Positions 53,154 to 63,214 of a stretch of DNA of 64,000 nucleotides are shown piece by piece. The stretch covers positions 23,158,715-23,222,714 of the forward strand of contig OX463829.1 in assembly GCA_949825045.1 (NCBI GenBank), in the 5' to 3' direction. The DNA is from Argyresthia goedartella (Eukaryota; Arthropoda; Insecta; Lepidoptera; Argyresthiidae). The first letter of the stretch is position 1; the number at the start of each line of letters is the position of its first letter. Position numbers and translations under genes: made by a program. The notes below the pieces were generated by a model, which saw only the letters and a program-made list of their open reading frames with translations, had not been told where the DNA came from and did no database searches.

Positions 53154-55385
53154 TGTAATGGTACACGAGAGTCGGTACATTAGATACTTCATTCTGCGTG
53201 ATAGAGGGCTAGCCCAACGCCGCGCTGTTTTGAATACGAGAATCGGTTCAGATAACGTTTGGGGGTTTTGCGTTGCTTACTGGCAAAGTTCGCAAAAAAA
53301 AAAGACGCGTGGGTTCATTCGTGGAATTTCAGTTCAGGTCAAGTTTTTTTGTCGCATTCCTGCGAGATGTGTAGAGATCAGAGCCGATTTGGCTGCGCGT
53401 TGAATAAAATTATGAATAACTAAATAATGAAAGGTTATTATGGAACGATACGGAGAAAGCTATTATGTAGATTGCAAATATACAATTGCGATTGAGGTAT
53501 GAGATGGAGGGTCTGACACCGCTGGTTTGAATATCATTCTGGTAGGTCTTTGCTACGCGCAGCTAGCGGTCGGGTATGCTTAATTAATCGCAACAAGCTT
53601 TTATTGGTCAGCGATCAACAGATTCTGTGTATCGGCAGTACCGAATGATTTGAGTGATAACCTACGGTTGATCATAGTGAATATGCGTACACACAATTTG
53701 TAGAACGGCGGATCTGCATGGCATGGTTGAAATTGGACCCTGTGTAGTTAGAGATAAGAAGCTTCGCTTGGGCAGAGCGTATTCGCAAAGGACGCCATTT
53801 TTTCAGACATGTGAGGCGTATAAATACCAGAGTTTGAGAGGGGAGGGCATTCAGTCTCAGCGTCTAGCTACTGTGACAGTCGTCTTTCACGAGTCCTAAA
53901 CAGTTTTGTCTGCCGTGTTACGCGTCAGAACTATACGAATTCGTGATTGCGGAGTTTCAGTGGGTTTTCGTGAGTGTCTGAAGCACCGAGATATACCTCG
54001 GTTCCTACCTTTATATCAACCTACCCCTAATTCCAAAACTATCCTTGGGTCGTTAGGAAAGAACTTTTAAGTCAATATATCTGAGTCTGAGTCTGGGCTT
54101 GGAGCGACCCTAAATTCCTTTTTCCTTCACCATAGGGTTCCTGGATTGGCTCTTAGGATATTCGCGGGCTAATCCTTTCCTCATTCCTTACGAGTAGCGA
54201 GTTTTGTAATTCCCACACACACAGTCGTTAAACATTCAAGCACATTCAAATCAAACTCAACCATTTTCGAGTGGTGTCGATAATGGACGTGGTATAACAC
54301 TAGGTTTTTAGACTAGGCTAGACAGGAGTTTAGTTGCGGCTAAACCTAGGTTGTCAGGGCATAGGGAGACTGTTTGATCGATGAGGTTCCGCGGATGGAA
54401 ATAACAAATTCAGAACAAAGTTAAACCGGTGTCAACACAGATAACATATCCTGTTGATATTTTGACATTTGAGTGTTGTCGGGGACGCGCGAAGAGATCA
54501 ATTTACAGTCTAAAGTTCATTGTTTAGGTCCGGGTAGGTGTTTTGCATTGCCTTGGATCAGATTGGATTCAAGTTGCATTTTTAAATTAAATGTAAATTT
54601 CGCTGGAGTTCTAATGTGTAAGTTGAGTCGGTATATATGATTTGGCTCAGCCCAGGACGTGCTGCGGCTAGTGGAATTCATAGTTTGGTATTTATCGAAC
54701 TATGCACTTCGCTATGGTGTGGGTTAGAACTCCTAAAACAAAAATGCTTGCGTTTCGATAACATCCAGCTCAAATTGCGCGGAGTTGAAGGTTTTAAAAC
54801 GTTACGGACCTTTTGAGGTAACCGCTAGTTCAGAACCCATTTCGGAACTCAAATCGCAATTGTGTAAACCGGTCTTTTCGGATCGTTATTGCCGTGAACC
54901 AAATATATAATTGGAACCACCACAAGCCGCTACTAGCGAGCACATGAAATATCATTGAGTACTCACGTCGTAAAACTACGACGGATATCTATACGATATC
55001 ACAAACAAATATTATAAACTGTGGTCGATCACTAAAACTAAAACAAAAGATGTTCCAATGCGCTCATATATACAAAAACCAGATGGTGCCATCACATAAA
55101 ATATAACAACGATCGTTCTGGCGCAATACACCGCTGACTGATGTGAATTACCGGCTCGCGGACATATATGCTTTCTCTGTCTAACTTGAAACTGTAACTT
55201 CCTGAACCAAACTTCGTTCGACTATTGTACGCCTAACGGATTTCTCGACGAACGAGGAATTCAGACTTATCATTCTTAATTACAAAACTTACAGCCGAAT
55301 CGGGTCCTCTCATTTTGGGATAGATAGAATAGACGATCATAGCTACTGATAGCGGCGGCTACGACCTTAGCCTGGTGCCGGTACA
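53154..55385 (+). repeat. Gypsy LTR 2, shared by both copies (2232 bp)
   Basis: It begins TGTAATGGTACACG and ends GGTGCCGGTACA (TG...CA). It is preceded by the polypurine tract of copy 1 and followed by the primer-binding site of copy 2, so it serves as 3' LTR of one and 5' LTR of the other. It matches LTR3 almost perfectly (2232 versus 2233 bases), implying a recent origin. An open stretch at 53158-53403 is not a gene. Confidence 0.95.
53819..53855 (+). promoter_or_regulatory. Core promoter in LTR2: TATA box and initiator
   Basis: TATAAATA at 53819-53826 and TCAGT at 53851-53855. This one would drive the gag of copy 2. Confidence 0.75.
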
Positions 55386-55391
55386 GATTTT

Positions 55392-55409
55392 TGGTGCCGA
55401 GACGGAAGG
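55392..55409 (+). promoter_or_regulatory. Putative Gypsy primer-binding site
   Basis: TGGTGCCGAGACGGAAGG begins six bases after the LTR. The TGG start fits a tRNA 3' CCA. The tRNA is not identified. About 190 bases of noncoding leader follow before gag. Confidence 0.6.
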
Positions 55410-55599
55410 ATATCCTAGATAGTCTGATACCTAGATATTCCTAGATATTCTAAAAGAATCAAGGTCTAACGCGTTACTTTTAAAAATAACACAACGTAGA
55501 AACGATTTTAAACAGTTCAGTTTGTAAATAAGAAATAAGCAAAAAAGGGGCATTGTTTTCACAATTCTTTGTACGAGCTACGGCGGTTTAATAGGAATA

Positions 55600-56646
55600 A
55601 TGGCCGGCCGGCCTAGGAAAAACGGTAGTCGGGTAGCACAAAATTCACTTTCACACACAAGTGAAATGGCGTCAGGGCAGGTGACGCAATTGTTATCTGA
55701 AATAGTGAATAGATTAGACAGTTTGGAAAGGGGTTCCAGCACGAGCAATGCTAGTAGGACTTCGGACAGACAGACTGACAGACAGGAACTAGAGATGTTT
55801 GAACAATCGGTAGAAAAACGTCAATCATGCATGGTGAAAATGACACAGAAGTTGCCGACATTCGATGGGCGAAGTTCGGAAAATCCGATGATTTTCTTAA
55901 GAGATTTAAAGGCTTATATTAAAGTCTCGGGAGATAGTTCTAGGGCTTTGATATGGGCAACGGATAGTTTGGTAGGAATTGCAAAAGTTCGAATGAGCAT
56001 ATACAGAGACTCATGGCGAACCTATTCTGATTTTGAAAAAGATTTCAGAGAGGTATTCTGGGGTGATAATGAACAGGAATTAATTAAGCAAAGATTCCTA
56101 ACTGCGAAGTTTGATTCTAAGAAAGGTCAAAGTATGGAAGAATTCTTTGCCTCTCAATTGAATAGCATATATGAGCTTACGATACCGTTTACTGATACGG
56201 AGAAAATCAACACGATTTTCAGACAGTTGCCGCGTGATATTCAAGTAGCGTTTTTTGCTAGAAAGGAGACTATGACCATACGGGATGCGGTCGAATTCCT
56301 TCGGCATTTAGAACGGAATGTCGATGGAGGATTAAGTGCGATACATGGTTCGGAACCTATGAATACGAATAACGTAAGGCGGGATAGCTACATGCGTGGG
56401 CAATATCGAGCTATGCGGGTAAATACGTTACGTTATAACGCGATGAGTCGTAGGAATAATTATAACGCGGTAACGAAGGCGCGAAACGAATTTGGGACGC
56501 GTGGTCGCGGTTATTTTCGCGGTAGAGGCAGACAGCCTCAGCCTAGCTTCAAGGCAATAGGGTTTCAGAGGGGTTCAGGAGATACAGAGGCAGGGCAAAG
56601 TTCAAGTGACAGGAATAATGCGATAAGTCAGAATTCAAAAAACTAG
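55600..56646 (+). CDS. gag: Gypsy gag, intact
   Basis: 348 codons, uninterrupted, starting at the ATG after a noncoding leader. An N-terminal coiled-coil-like segment ('VTQLLSEIVNRLDSLERGSS') precedes the retrotransposon Gag core: 'LPTFDGRSSENPMIFLRDLK', 'DSWRTYSDFEKDFREVFWGD', 'QSMEEFFASQLNSI' and 'INTIFRQLPRDIQ'. This is the alpha-helical capsid fold that assembles the particle. The C-terminus has no CCHC knuckle; it is Arg/Gly-rich instead ('RGRGYFRGRGRQPQP'), which may bind RNA (inference). The stop is TAG at 56644-56646, directly after the slippery heptamer at 56637-56643, so pol is probably made by -1 frameshifting. Confidence 0.9.
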   Translation: MAGRPRKNGSRVAQNSLSHTSEMASGQVTQLLSEIVNRLDSLERGSSTSNASRTSDRQTDRQELEMFEQSVEKRQSCMVKMTQKLPTFDGRSSENPMIFLRDLKAYIKVSGDSSRALIWATDSLVGIAKVRMSIYRDSWRTYSDFEKDFREVFWGDNEQELIKQRFLTAKFDSKKGQSMEEFFASQLNSIYELTIPFTDTEKINTIFRQLPRDIQVAFFARKETMTIRDAVEFLRHLERNVDGGLSAIHGSEPMNTNNVRRDSYMRGQYRAMRVNTLRYNAMSRRNNYNAVTKARNEFGTRGRGYFRGRGRQPQPSFKAIGFQRGSGDTEAGQSSSDRNNAISQNSKN

Positions 56647-56670
56647 TGGACTCGCGCGGGTCGTTCGCGC
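56637..56670 (+). promoter_or_regulatory. Programmed -1 ribosomal frameshift signal, gag-pol
   Basis: A-AAA-AAC (56637-56643) is in phase with the gag frame (codons AAA at 56638 and AAC at 56641) and is followed at once by the gag TAG. A shift of -1 enters the pol frame exactly. A GC stem, GCGCG (56654-56658) with CGCGC (56666-56670), lies 10 bases downstream and could be the stimulator. Confidence 0.75.
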
Positions 56671-57527
56671 TCAGATATTTATTACGGTTTGGGTGGACAG
56701 CCGATCAAATTGAAAAAAAGCATAGATTGTATGATTTGTGTAATTTGGATTCGAACGTGGGTGTGAATGAATTTATTCAATTACTAGCGCATAAAGCGCA
56801 CGGATATGCCGTGTGTTTAGATGGAAAATCTAGACCGAATTATAGAGATCGAAATGACAGACGTTTACATACGATATTCAGAGACGACGATTCGACTGAG
56901 TGTGGGCGCGAGTTATGTAGTACTTTGACATTACCTGAGATAGATGTGCGTATTGGGAATATTGTTGTAAGGAGTTTGATTGATTCGGGGAGCGAAATCA
57001 GCGTAATAAGTCGGAGAGTGTACGGAGAAGTGTGCAGACAATTGGGAAAACCGACGGAAATACCGATTCCAAGTTTGAGAATCACAGGTGCATTTGGAGT
57101 CAGTAAGGAAAAGGTTGATAAATTAGTAACGTTACCACTAACAATAGGTGAATGCGTTATCGATACTCCAATGCTAGTATTAACAAGGGTGCCTAAAGAT
57201 TTAATTTTGGGGTTTGATTTTATACAACAGACGCGAGCGAGTTTAATGTGTGAGGGTAATAAGAGGCTAATTATACGAAGCGCCGGGCGGATGTGTGAAA
57301 TACCATTAGGTACTGGCCCTAATCAGGATTTTTGCTGTTGTACAATGGAAGTACAGAACCAAGATACCAGTAGAAATATGATAGAGGAATATGTGAATAA
57401 TTCATCAATACCTGTTGAACACAAAACAAAGTTATTGCCGGTGTTAAATAAACATGCAGAGTTGTTTAGCGATAAGTTATTGATATCAAAGATGCGTATT
57501 TTCTATACCATTATCAGACGAATCTAA
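56646..57527 (+). pseudogene. pol: Gypsy pol N-terminus: protease and RT start
   Basis: Entered from gag by -1 shift. Protease: 'VRSLIDSGSEISVISRRVYG' (DSG active site, about 56970-57025), and 'KDLILGFDFIQ' (ILGFDF, about 57197-57230). Then 'SIPVEHKTKLLPVLNKHAEL' leads to the beginning of RT. Directly after 'FSDKLL' the frame jumps to RT motif A: roughly a hundred codons of RT fingers are missing, and the motif A Asp residues (about 57482-57500) are followed by a one-base deletion that ends the frame at 57527. Protease looks intact; RT is not. Confidence 0.85.
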
Positions 57528-57534
57528 ACGATAC

Positions 57535-58960
57535 ACGGGTTTTGTATATCAAGGCAGAAGTTATGTTTACAACGTTTTACCTCAGGGGTTGAAAACCAGT
57601 GTGGGTTCATTTTCGAGGGCGATGGACTTAATTCTAGGGCCAGAGGTTAGGTCATATTGTTTAAATTTTGTTGACGATTTGGCAATTTTAACTGAGGGTG
57701 ACTTCGAACAGCATTTGTCTCAAGTGGACACGGTTCTGAGTAAATTGAAAGACGCGGGCTTCACATGCAAACTAAAAAAATGCGAGTTCGCACAAAAAAA
57801 GGTCAAGTTATTGGGGCATATTTTGTCTACACAAGGTTTGCAGATGGACCCGGACAAAATTGAAACACTTAAATTATATCCGTCACCCAGAACTGTCAGG
57901 CAATTGAGGGCGTTTTTGGGGTTCATAAATTACTTTAGGAGGTTTATAAAAAATTTTGGAACGTTGACACAGCCCTTGTACAATTTATTACGGTCTGGAG
58001 TCAAGTTCGTCTGGAGTGCGCAGATGCAAAGTGCTTTTGACGAGATAAAAAATCAATTCTTAGAAAGTATAATTTTGAGTCAGCCATTGGCGGGAAAAAC
58101 ATATTATGTTCAATGTGACGCCAGCGCTATAGGAATTGGGGGCTATGTTTATCAATTAGATGATTCGGGCCAGGAACGAATTATAGGGTTCTGTTCGCAG
58201 GCATTTAAGGGTGCTCAGACGAGATGGGCTACCAGTGAACAGGAAATGTATGCAGTTATATACACTTTAAAGCGATTTGAGATATACTTGCGGGGAGAAA
58301 AGGTTATTATTAGAACTGATCATAAAAGTTTGACGTTCATTAAGTCGTGGACCTTATTAGGGGCACGCGTAACGAGGTGGATTATGTTTTTAGAGCAATT
58401 CGATTACGACATAGAATTTGTGCGAGGGACTGATAATCAAATTGCCGACACGCTAAGCAGGCAAATAGCGGGACCTGGAGGTATGGTTGACAGTACAAAT
58501 GTTCAGCCGGGGATATTCTGGTTTCAGGCATCGAATACCGCAAGTGTTATTTCGAGTTTACGGGACATTGCGAGATTACAAAGCGAAGATGAGCGGTTAA
58601 ATCGAATTAGCGGTTGTATCAGACGTAATGTAGTAGATACGGGGACAAGAGGTTTTGAAAATTATAAGCTAGTAGGTGATACGTTATATTTTCACGTGCC
58701 GAAGCGGAACGTACAGTTGCTAGTAATTCCGAAATCACTACAGGAGGAACTTATTTTACACATACATGAAGAAATAGGTCACTACGGCAGATATAAAATA
58801 TTAGCACTGATGAAGGACAGATATTATTTTCTTCATATGAGTAGGGTGATTAGCGCGGTGATAAGAAGTTGTGACATATGTCAAAAGGTCAAACCAAGTA
58901 CTAACAATACCGTTGGTCCTTGTACACCGGTGTTGGCGGAAAGGTTGGGTGAGAAAAATT
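57535..58960 (+). pseudogene. pol: Gypsy pol: RT palm, RNase H, integrase zinc domain
   Basis: RT palm 'VLPQGLKTSVGSFSRAMDLI' (about 57573), catalytic 'NFVDDLAIL' (FVDD, where Gypsy RT more often has YVDD or YIDD, about 57664-57692), 'KKVKLLGHILSTQGLQMDPD' and 'LRAFLGFINYFRRFIKNFGT'. RNase H: 'YYVQCDASAIGIGG', 'SEQEMYAVIYTLKRF', 'IRTDHKSLTFI'. Integrase HHCC module: 'HIHEEIGHYGRYK' and 'CDICQKVKPS'. The frame then breaks: one extra base in 'GAGAAAAATTTTTTCGG' (58951-58967), compared with copy 1, puts the integrase core out of frame. Confidence 0.88.
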
Positions 58961-59791
58961 TTTTCGGACCTTTATGGGCCATTGCCCGTAGGTAAATTCG
59001 GATATCAATATATATATGTGATTCAAGACGTGTACAGTAAAGTAATAAAATTATATCCAATGCGAAAAGCGACAGGTAGGAGCGTGCTCGCTTGTACAAA
59101 GAGATTTCATAGGGAAATACCTATCGAAACTATAATTACGGACTCAGGACCACAGTTCATATCGAAAGTTTGGGAATTTGGACTCAAACAGCTGGGGATT
59201 CGGGTCACTCATACGTCGGTGTATTGTCCAAATTCTAATAGCGTAGAAAGAGTGAATCGCGAGCTAGGTCGGCTGATTAGAACTTATTGCGGCGGAAGTA
59301 ATCGTAGTTGGGTAGACGTGTTACCGGACATTCAGAATTGCTATAATAATATCGAACACACAAGCACAGGCTTTGCGCCTAATGAGTTAGCGTTTGGTAG
59401 GCGGGAACCGTTAACTATTGACAAGGAATTAGGCGATGAATGGTTATTAGGCCATAGTGTGCGGGATACGGAACAGGTGCGAAATGTAGCGATAGAAAAC
59501 TCTAAAAGTTCTAGTGAACGACGTAAGCGACAGGCGGACAAACGGCGTAAGTCAGAAGTCTATCGTATAGGTGATTATGTGAAACTTAAGACTTTTGTGC
59601 GTTCAAATAAAGAACATAAAATCATGCGGAAATTTTCGTTGTTGTATAAAGGGCCTTATGTTATTTCGGCAGTGGTATATCCTAACTGTTATACGTTAGT
59701 AGATCCGGGTTCAAATGAGATATTGGGTAACTTCAATACTATAAATATAGCCAGGTATTATGTGAGGACGAATAAGGGCGTAGATAAATAA
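58961..59791 (+). pseudogene. pol: Gypsy integrase core and C-terminus
   Basis: After the frameshift the integrase core reads 'FSDLYGPLPVGKFGYQYIYV' (first Asp), 'ETIITDSGPQF' (second Asp, about 59134-59165), 'CPNSNSVERVNRELGRLIRT' (Glu, about 59225-59280) and 'HTSTGFAPNELAFGRREPLT', then a basic tail ('ERRKRQADKRRKSEVYRIGD') and the GPY-like 'LLYKGPYVISAVVYPNCYTL' (about 59640-59700). It stops at 59789-59791. The catalytic D,D,E and the C-terminal DNA-binding-like region are complete, but they are out of frame with RT. No env ORF follows. Confidence 0.88.
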
Positions 59792-60169
59792 GATAGTGTA
59801 TAAAGGTTATATAATTAAGCTGTAAGCTGTAAATTTGAGTAACTACTTTGTAGATTTAAGGATCTTGCATGGTTTGGAAACAAAAACAAAAAAAGAACAA
59901 AAGAAAAAAAAACAATTTGTATATATATAGTAATACGAATTAGGATAAATTGCGGGTAAGCGAGGTTGTATAGTAAGATAGATAAATAAGATAAGACAGG
60001 AGAGAACTCAATCGAGTTGTGTAAATATTATATACATAATTGACAGATTCATCGGTCGGTGTACATGATTTGAGATGTCCGAACATATAGAGTAGATATG
60101 TACAAAGTATGGGTAGCATAGTGGTAATGAGATCCTTGCGCCATGTTAACTGAGATAAACAGTGTCTCA
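59792..60169. other. Gypsy 3' noncoding region
   Basis: 378 bases without a gene, with an A-rich purine stretch 'ACAAAAAAAGAACAAAAGAA' near 59886-59910 and a mirror of 52801-53139 in copy 1. No envelope-like frame is visible. Confidence 0.7.
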
Positions 60170-60185
60170 AGGTCTGGGAGGGGGC
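60170..60185 (+). promoter_or_regulatory. Polypurine tract before LTR3
   Basis: GGTCTGGGAGGGGGC directly precedes LTR3, the same as before LTR2. Confidence 0.75.
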
Positions 60186-62418
60186 TGTAATGGTACACGA
60201 GAGTCGGTACATTAGATACTTCATTCTGCGTGATAGAGGGCTAGCCCAACGCCGCGCTGTTTTGAATACGAGAATCGGTTCAGATAACGTTTGGGGGTTT
60301 TGCGTTGCTTACTGGCAAAGTTCGCAAAAAAAAAAAGACGCGTGGGTTCATTCGTGGAATTTCAGTTCAGGTCAAGTTTTTTTGTCGCATTCCTGCGAGA
60401 TGTGTAGAGATCAGAGCCGATTTGGCTGCGCGTTGAATAAAATTATGAATAACTAAATAATGAAAGGTTATTATGGAACGATACGGAGAAAGCTATTATG
60501 TAGATTGCAAATATACAATTGCGATTGAGGTATGAGATGGAGGGTCTGACACCGCTGGTTTGAATATCATTCTGGTAGGTCTTTGCTACGCGCAGCTAGC
60601 GGTCGGGTATGCTTAATTAATCGCAACAAGCTTTTATTGGTCAGCGATCAACAGATTCTGTGTATCGGCAGTACCGAATGATTTGAGTGATAACCTACGG
60701 TTGATCATAGTGAATATGCGTACACACAATTTGTAGAACGGCGGATCTGCATGGCATGGTTGAAATTGGACCCTGTGTAGTTAGTGATAAGAAGCTTCGC
60801 TTGGGCAGAGCGTATTCGCAAAGGACGCCATTTTTTCAGACATGTGAGGCGTATAAATACCAGAGTTTGAGAGGGGAGGGCATTCAGTCTCAGCGTCTAG
60901 CTACTGTGACAGTCGTCTTTCACGAGTCCTAAACAGTTTTGTCTGCCGTGTTACGCGTCAGAACTATACGAATTCGTGATTGCGGAGTTTCAGTGGGTTT
61001 TCGTGAGTGTCTGAAGCACCGAGATATACCTCGGTTCCTACCTTTATATCAACCTACCCCTAATTCCAAAACTATCCTTGGGTCGTTAGGAAAGAACTTT
61101 TAAGTCAATTTATCTGAGTCTGAGTCTGGGCTTGGAGCGACCCTAAATTCCTTTTTCCTTCACCATAGGGTTCCTGGATTGGCTCTTAGGATATTCGCGG
61201 GCTAATCCTTTCCTCATTCCTTACGAGTAGCGAGTTTTGTAATTCCCACACACACAGTCGTTAAACATTCAAGCACATTCAAATCAAACTCAACCATTTT
61301 CGAGTGGTGTCGATAATGGACGTGGTATAACACTAGGTTTTTAGACTAGGCTAGACAGGAGTTTAGTTGCGGCTAAACCTAGGTTGTCAGGGCATAGGGA
61401 GACTGTTTGATCGATGAGGTTCCGCGGATGGAAATAACAAATTCAGAACAAAGTTAAACCGGTGTCAACACAGATAACATATCCTGTTGATATTTTGACA
61501 TTTGAGTGTTGTCGGGGACGCGCGAAGAGATCAATTTACAGTCTAAAGTTCATTGTTTAGGTCCGGGTAGGTGTTTTGCATTGCCTTGGGTCAGATTGGA
61601 TTCAAGTTGCATTTTTAAATTAAATGTAAATTTCGCTGGAGTTCTAATGTGTAAGTTGAGTCGGTATATATGATTTGGCTCAGCCCAGGACGTGCTGCGG
61701 CTAGTGGAATTCATAGTTCGGTATTTATCGAACTATGCACTTCGCTATGGTGTGGGTTAGAACTCCTAAAACAAAAATGCTTGCGTTTCGATAACATCCA
61801 GCTCAAATTGCGCGGAGTTGAAGGTTTCAAAACGTTACGGACCTTTTGAGGTAACCGCTAGTTCAGAACCCATTTCGGAACTCAAATCGCAATTGTGTAA
61901 ACCGGTCTTTTCGGATCGTTATTGCCGTGAACCAAATATATAATTGGAACCACCACAAGCCGCTACTAGCGAGCACATGAAATATCATTGAGTACTCACG
62001 TCGTAAAACTACGACGGATATCTATACGATATCACAAACAAATATTATAAACTGTGGTCGATCACTAAAACTAAAACAAAAGATGTTCCAATGCGCTCAT
62101 ATATACAAAAACCAGATGGTGCCATCACATAAAATATAACAACGATCGTTCTGGCGCAATACACCGCTGACTGATGTGAATTACCGGCTCGCGGACATAT
62201 ATGCTTTCTCTGTCTAACTTGAAACTGTAACTTCCTGAACCAAACTTCGTTCGACTATTGTACGCCTAACGGATTTCTCGACGAACGAGGAATTCAGACT
62301 TATCATTCTTACTTACAAAACTTACAGCCGAATCGGGTCCTCTCATTTTGGGATAGATAGAATAGACGATCATAGCTACTGATAGCGGCGGCTACGACCT
62401 TAGCCTGGTGCCGGTACA
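60186..62418 (+). repeat. Gypsy LTR 3 (2233 bp)
   Basis: TGTAATGG...GGTACA, almost identical to LTR2 with only scattered changes. It is followed by CGCC, the right target duplication. Confidence 0.95.
60852..60888 (+). promoter_or_regulatory. Core promoter in LTR3: TATA box and initiator
   Basis: TATAAATA at 60852-60859 and TCAGT at 60884-60888. If used, it would transcribe outward into the BEL pol sequence. Confidence 0.7.
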
Positions 62419-62422
62419 CGCC
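62419..62422. repeat. Target-site duplication CGCC, right
   Basis: Pairs with 49088-49091. Confidence 0.9.
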
Positions 62423-63214
62423 CACCGCTGGGCAGTTCACACCATGCAGCCGAGACGCGGCTTCTGTCGATGGAACGACGCATGAAGCGTGACGGGATTT
62501 TCCGGCAGAAGTACGTCGACTTCATGCGGGAATACGAGTCGCTCGGCCACATGTCGGTTTCGGGTATCGACTGGAAGCGTGAAAACCACTGCTTCCTGCC
62601 TCATCACGCGGTCTTGAGGACCCCGGAGGGCAAAATACGGGTAGTGTTCGATGGATCGGCATCAACATCTAACGGCATGAACCTGAACCAGGGTTTGCAT
62701 TCAGGGCCGAAGTTAAATCATGACATCGCGGATGTTATCACACGGTTCCGTCGACACAATGTTGTGTTTGTAGCTGACATCCGGATGATGTTTAGACAGA
62801 CGGTCATTCACCCTGACGATAGACGGTATCAGCTGATACTGTGGCGAGAGAGCCCAGATCAGCCCATCAGGGTGTACGAGTGGAACACCAACACGTACGG
62901 GCTACGGTCTAGTCCTTATTTGGCGATTCGCACTCTTCGGGAGTTAGCGGATCGAGAACGGTTAAATTTCCCTAGAGGAGCAGCGATCCTGGAGCAGGAC
63001 CTCTACGTGGACGATATCTGTACCGGTGCAGATTCCGTGGAGGAGGCGCTCGCTTGACGGGACGAGCTAGTTGAGCTCTCACGGGGTGGAGGTTACGAGC
63101 TCCGGAAATGGATGTCGAACTCTCCAGAGTTACTGACTGGTCTTCCGGATGACTACCAGCAGGATCCCCACATTTTTGAAAATTTGGAAAATCCAAATAT
63201 GTTGTCGGTATTAG
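62419..63214 (+). pseudogene. pol: BEL/Pao reverse transcriptase, right part
   Basis: It continues the BEL frame broken at 49091. 'MERRMKRDGIFRQKYVDFMR' and 'EYESLGHMS' are the family's linker before the fingers. RT motifs: 'FLPHHAVLRTPEGKIRVVFD' (about 62594), 'FVADIRMMFRQTVIHPDDR' (motif A Asp, about 62767), 'NTNTYGLRSSPYLAIRTLRE' (motif B) and 'QDLYVDDICTGADS' (YVDD, about 62996-63040). TGA at 63055-63057 interrupts, probably from CGA by C-to-T change, and the frame continues through 'SRGGGYELRKWMSNSPELL'. At about 63210 another frameshift moves the coding frame. Confidence 0.9.

Noticed and set aside
59792..60185. Envelope gene that would make the Gypsy element an errantivirus
   Set aside because: The 3' interval is under 400 bases with no plus-strand frame of useful length; the 94-codon minus-strand frame there is antisense and repeated in both copies.
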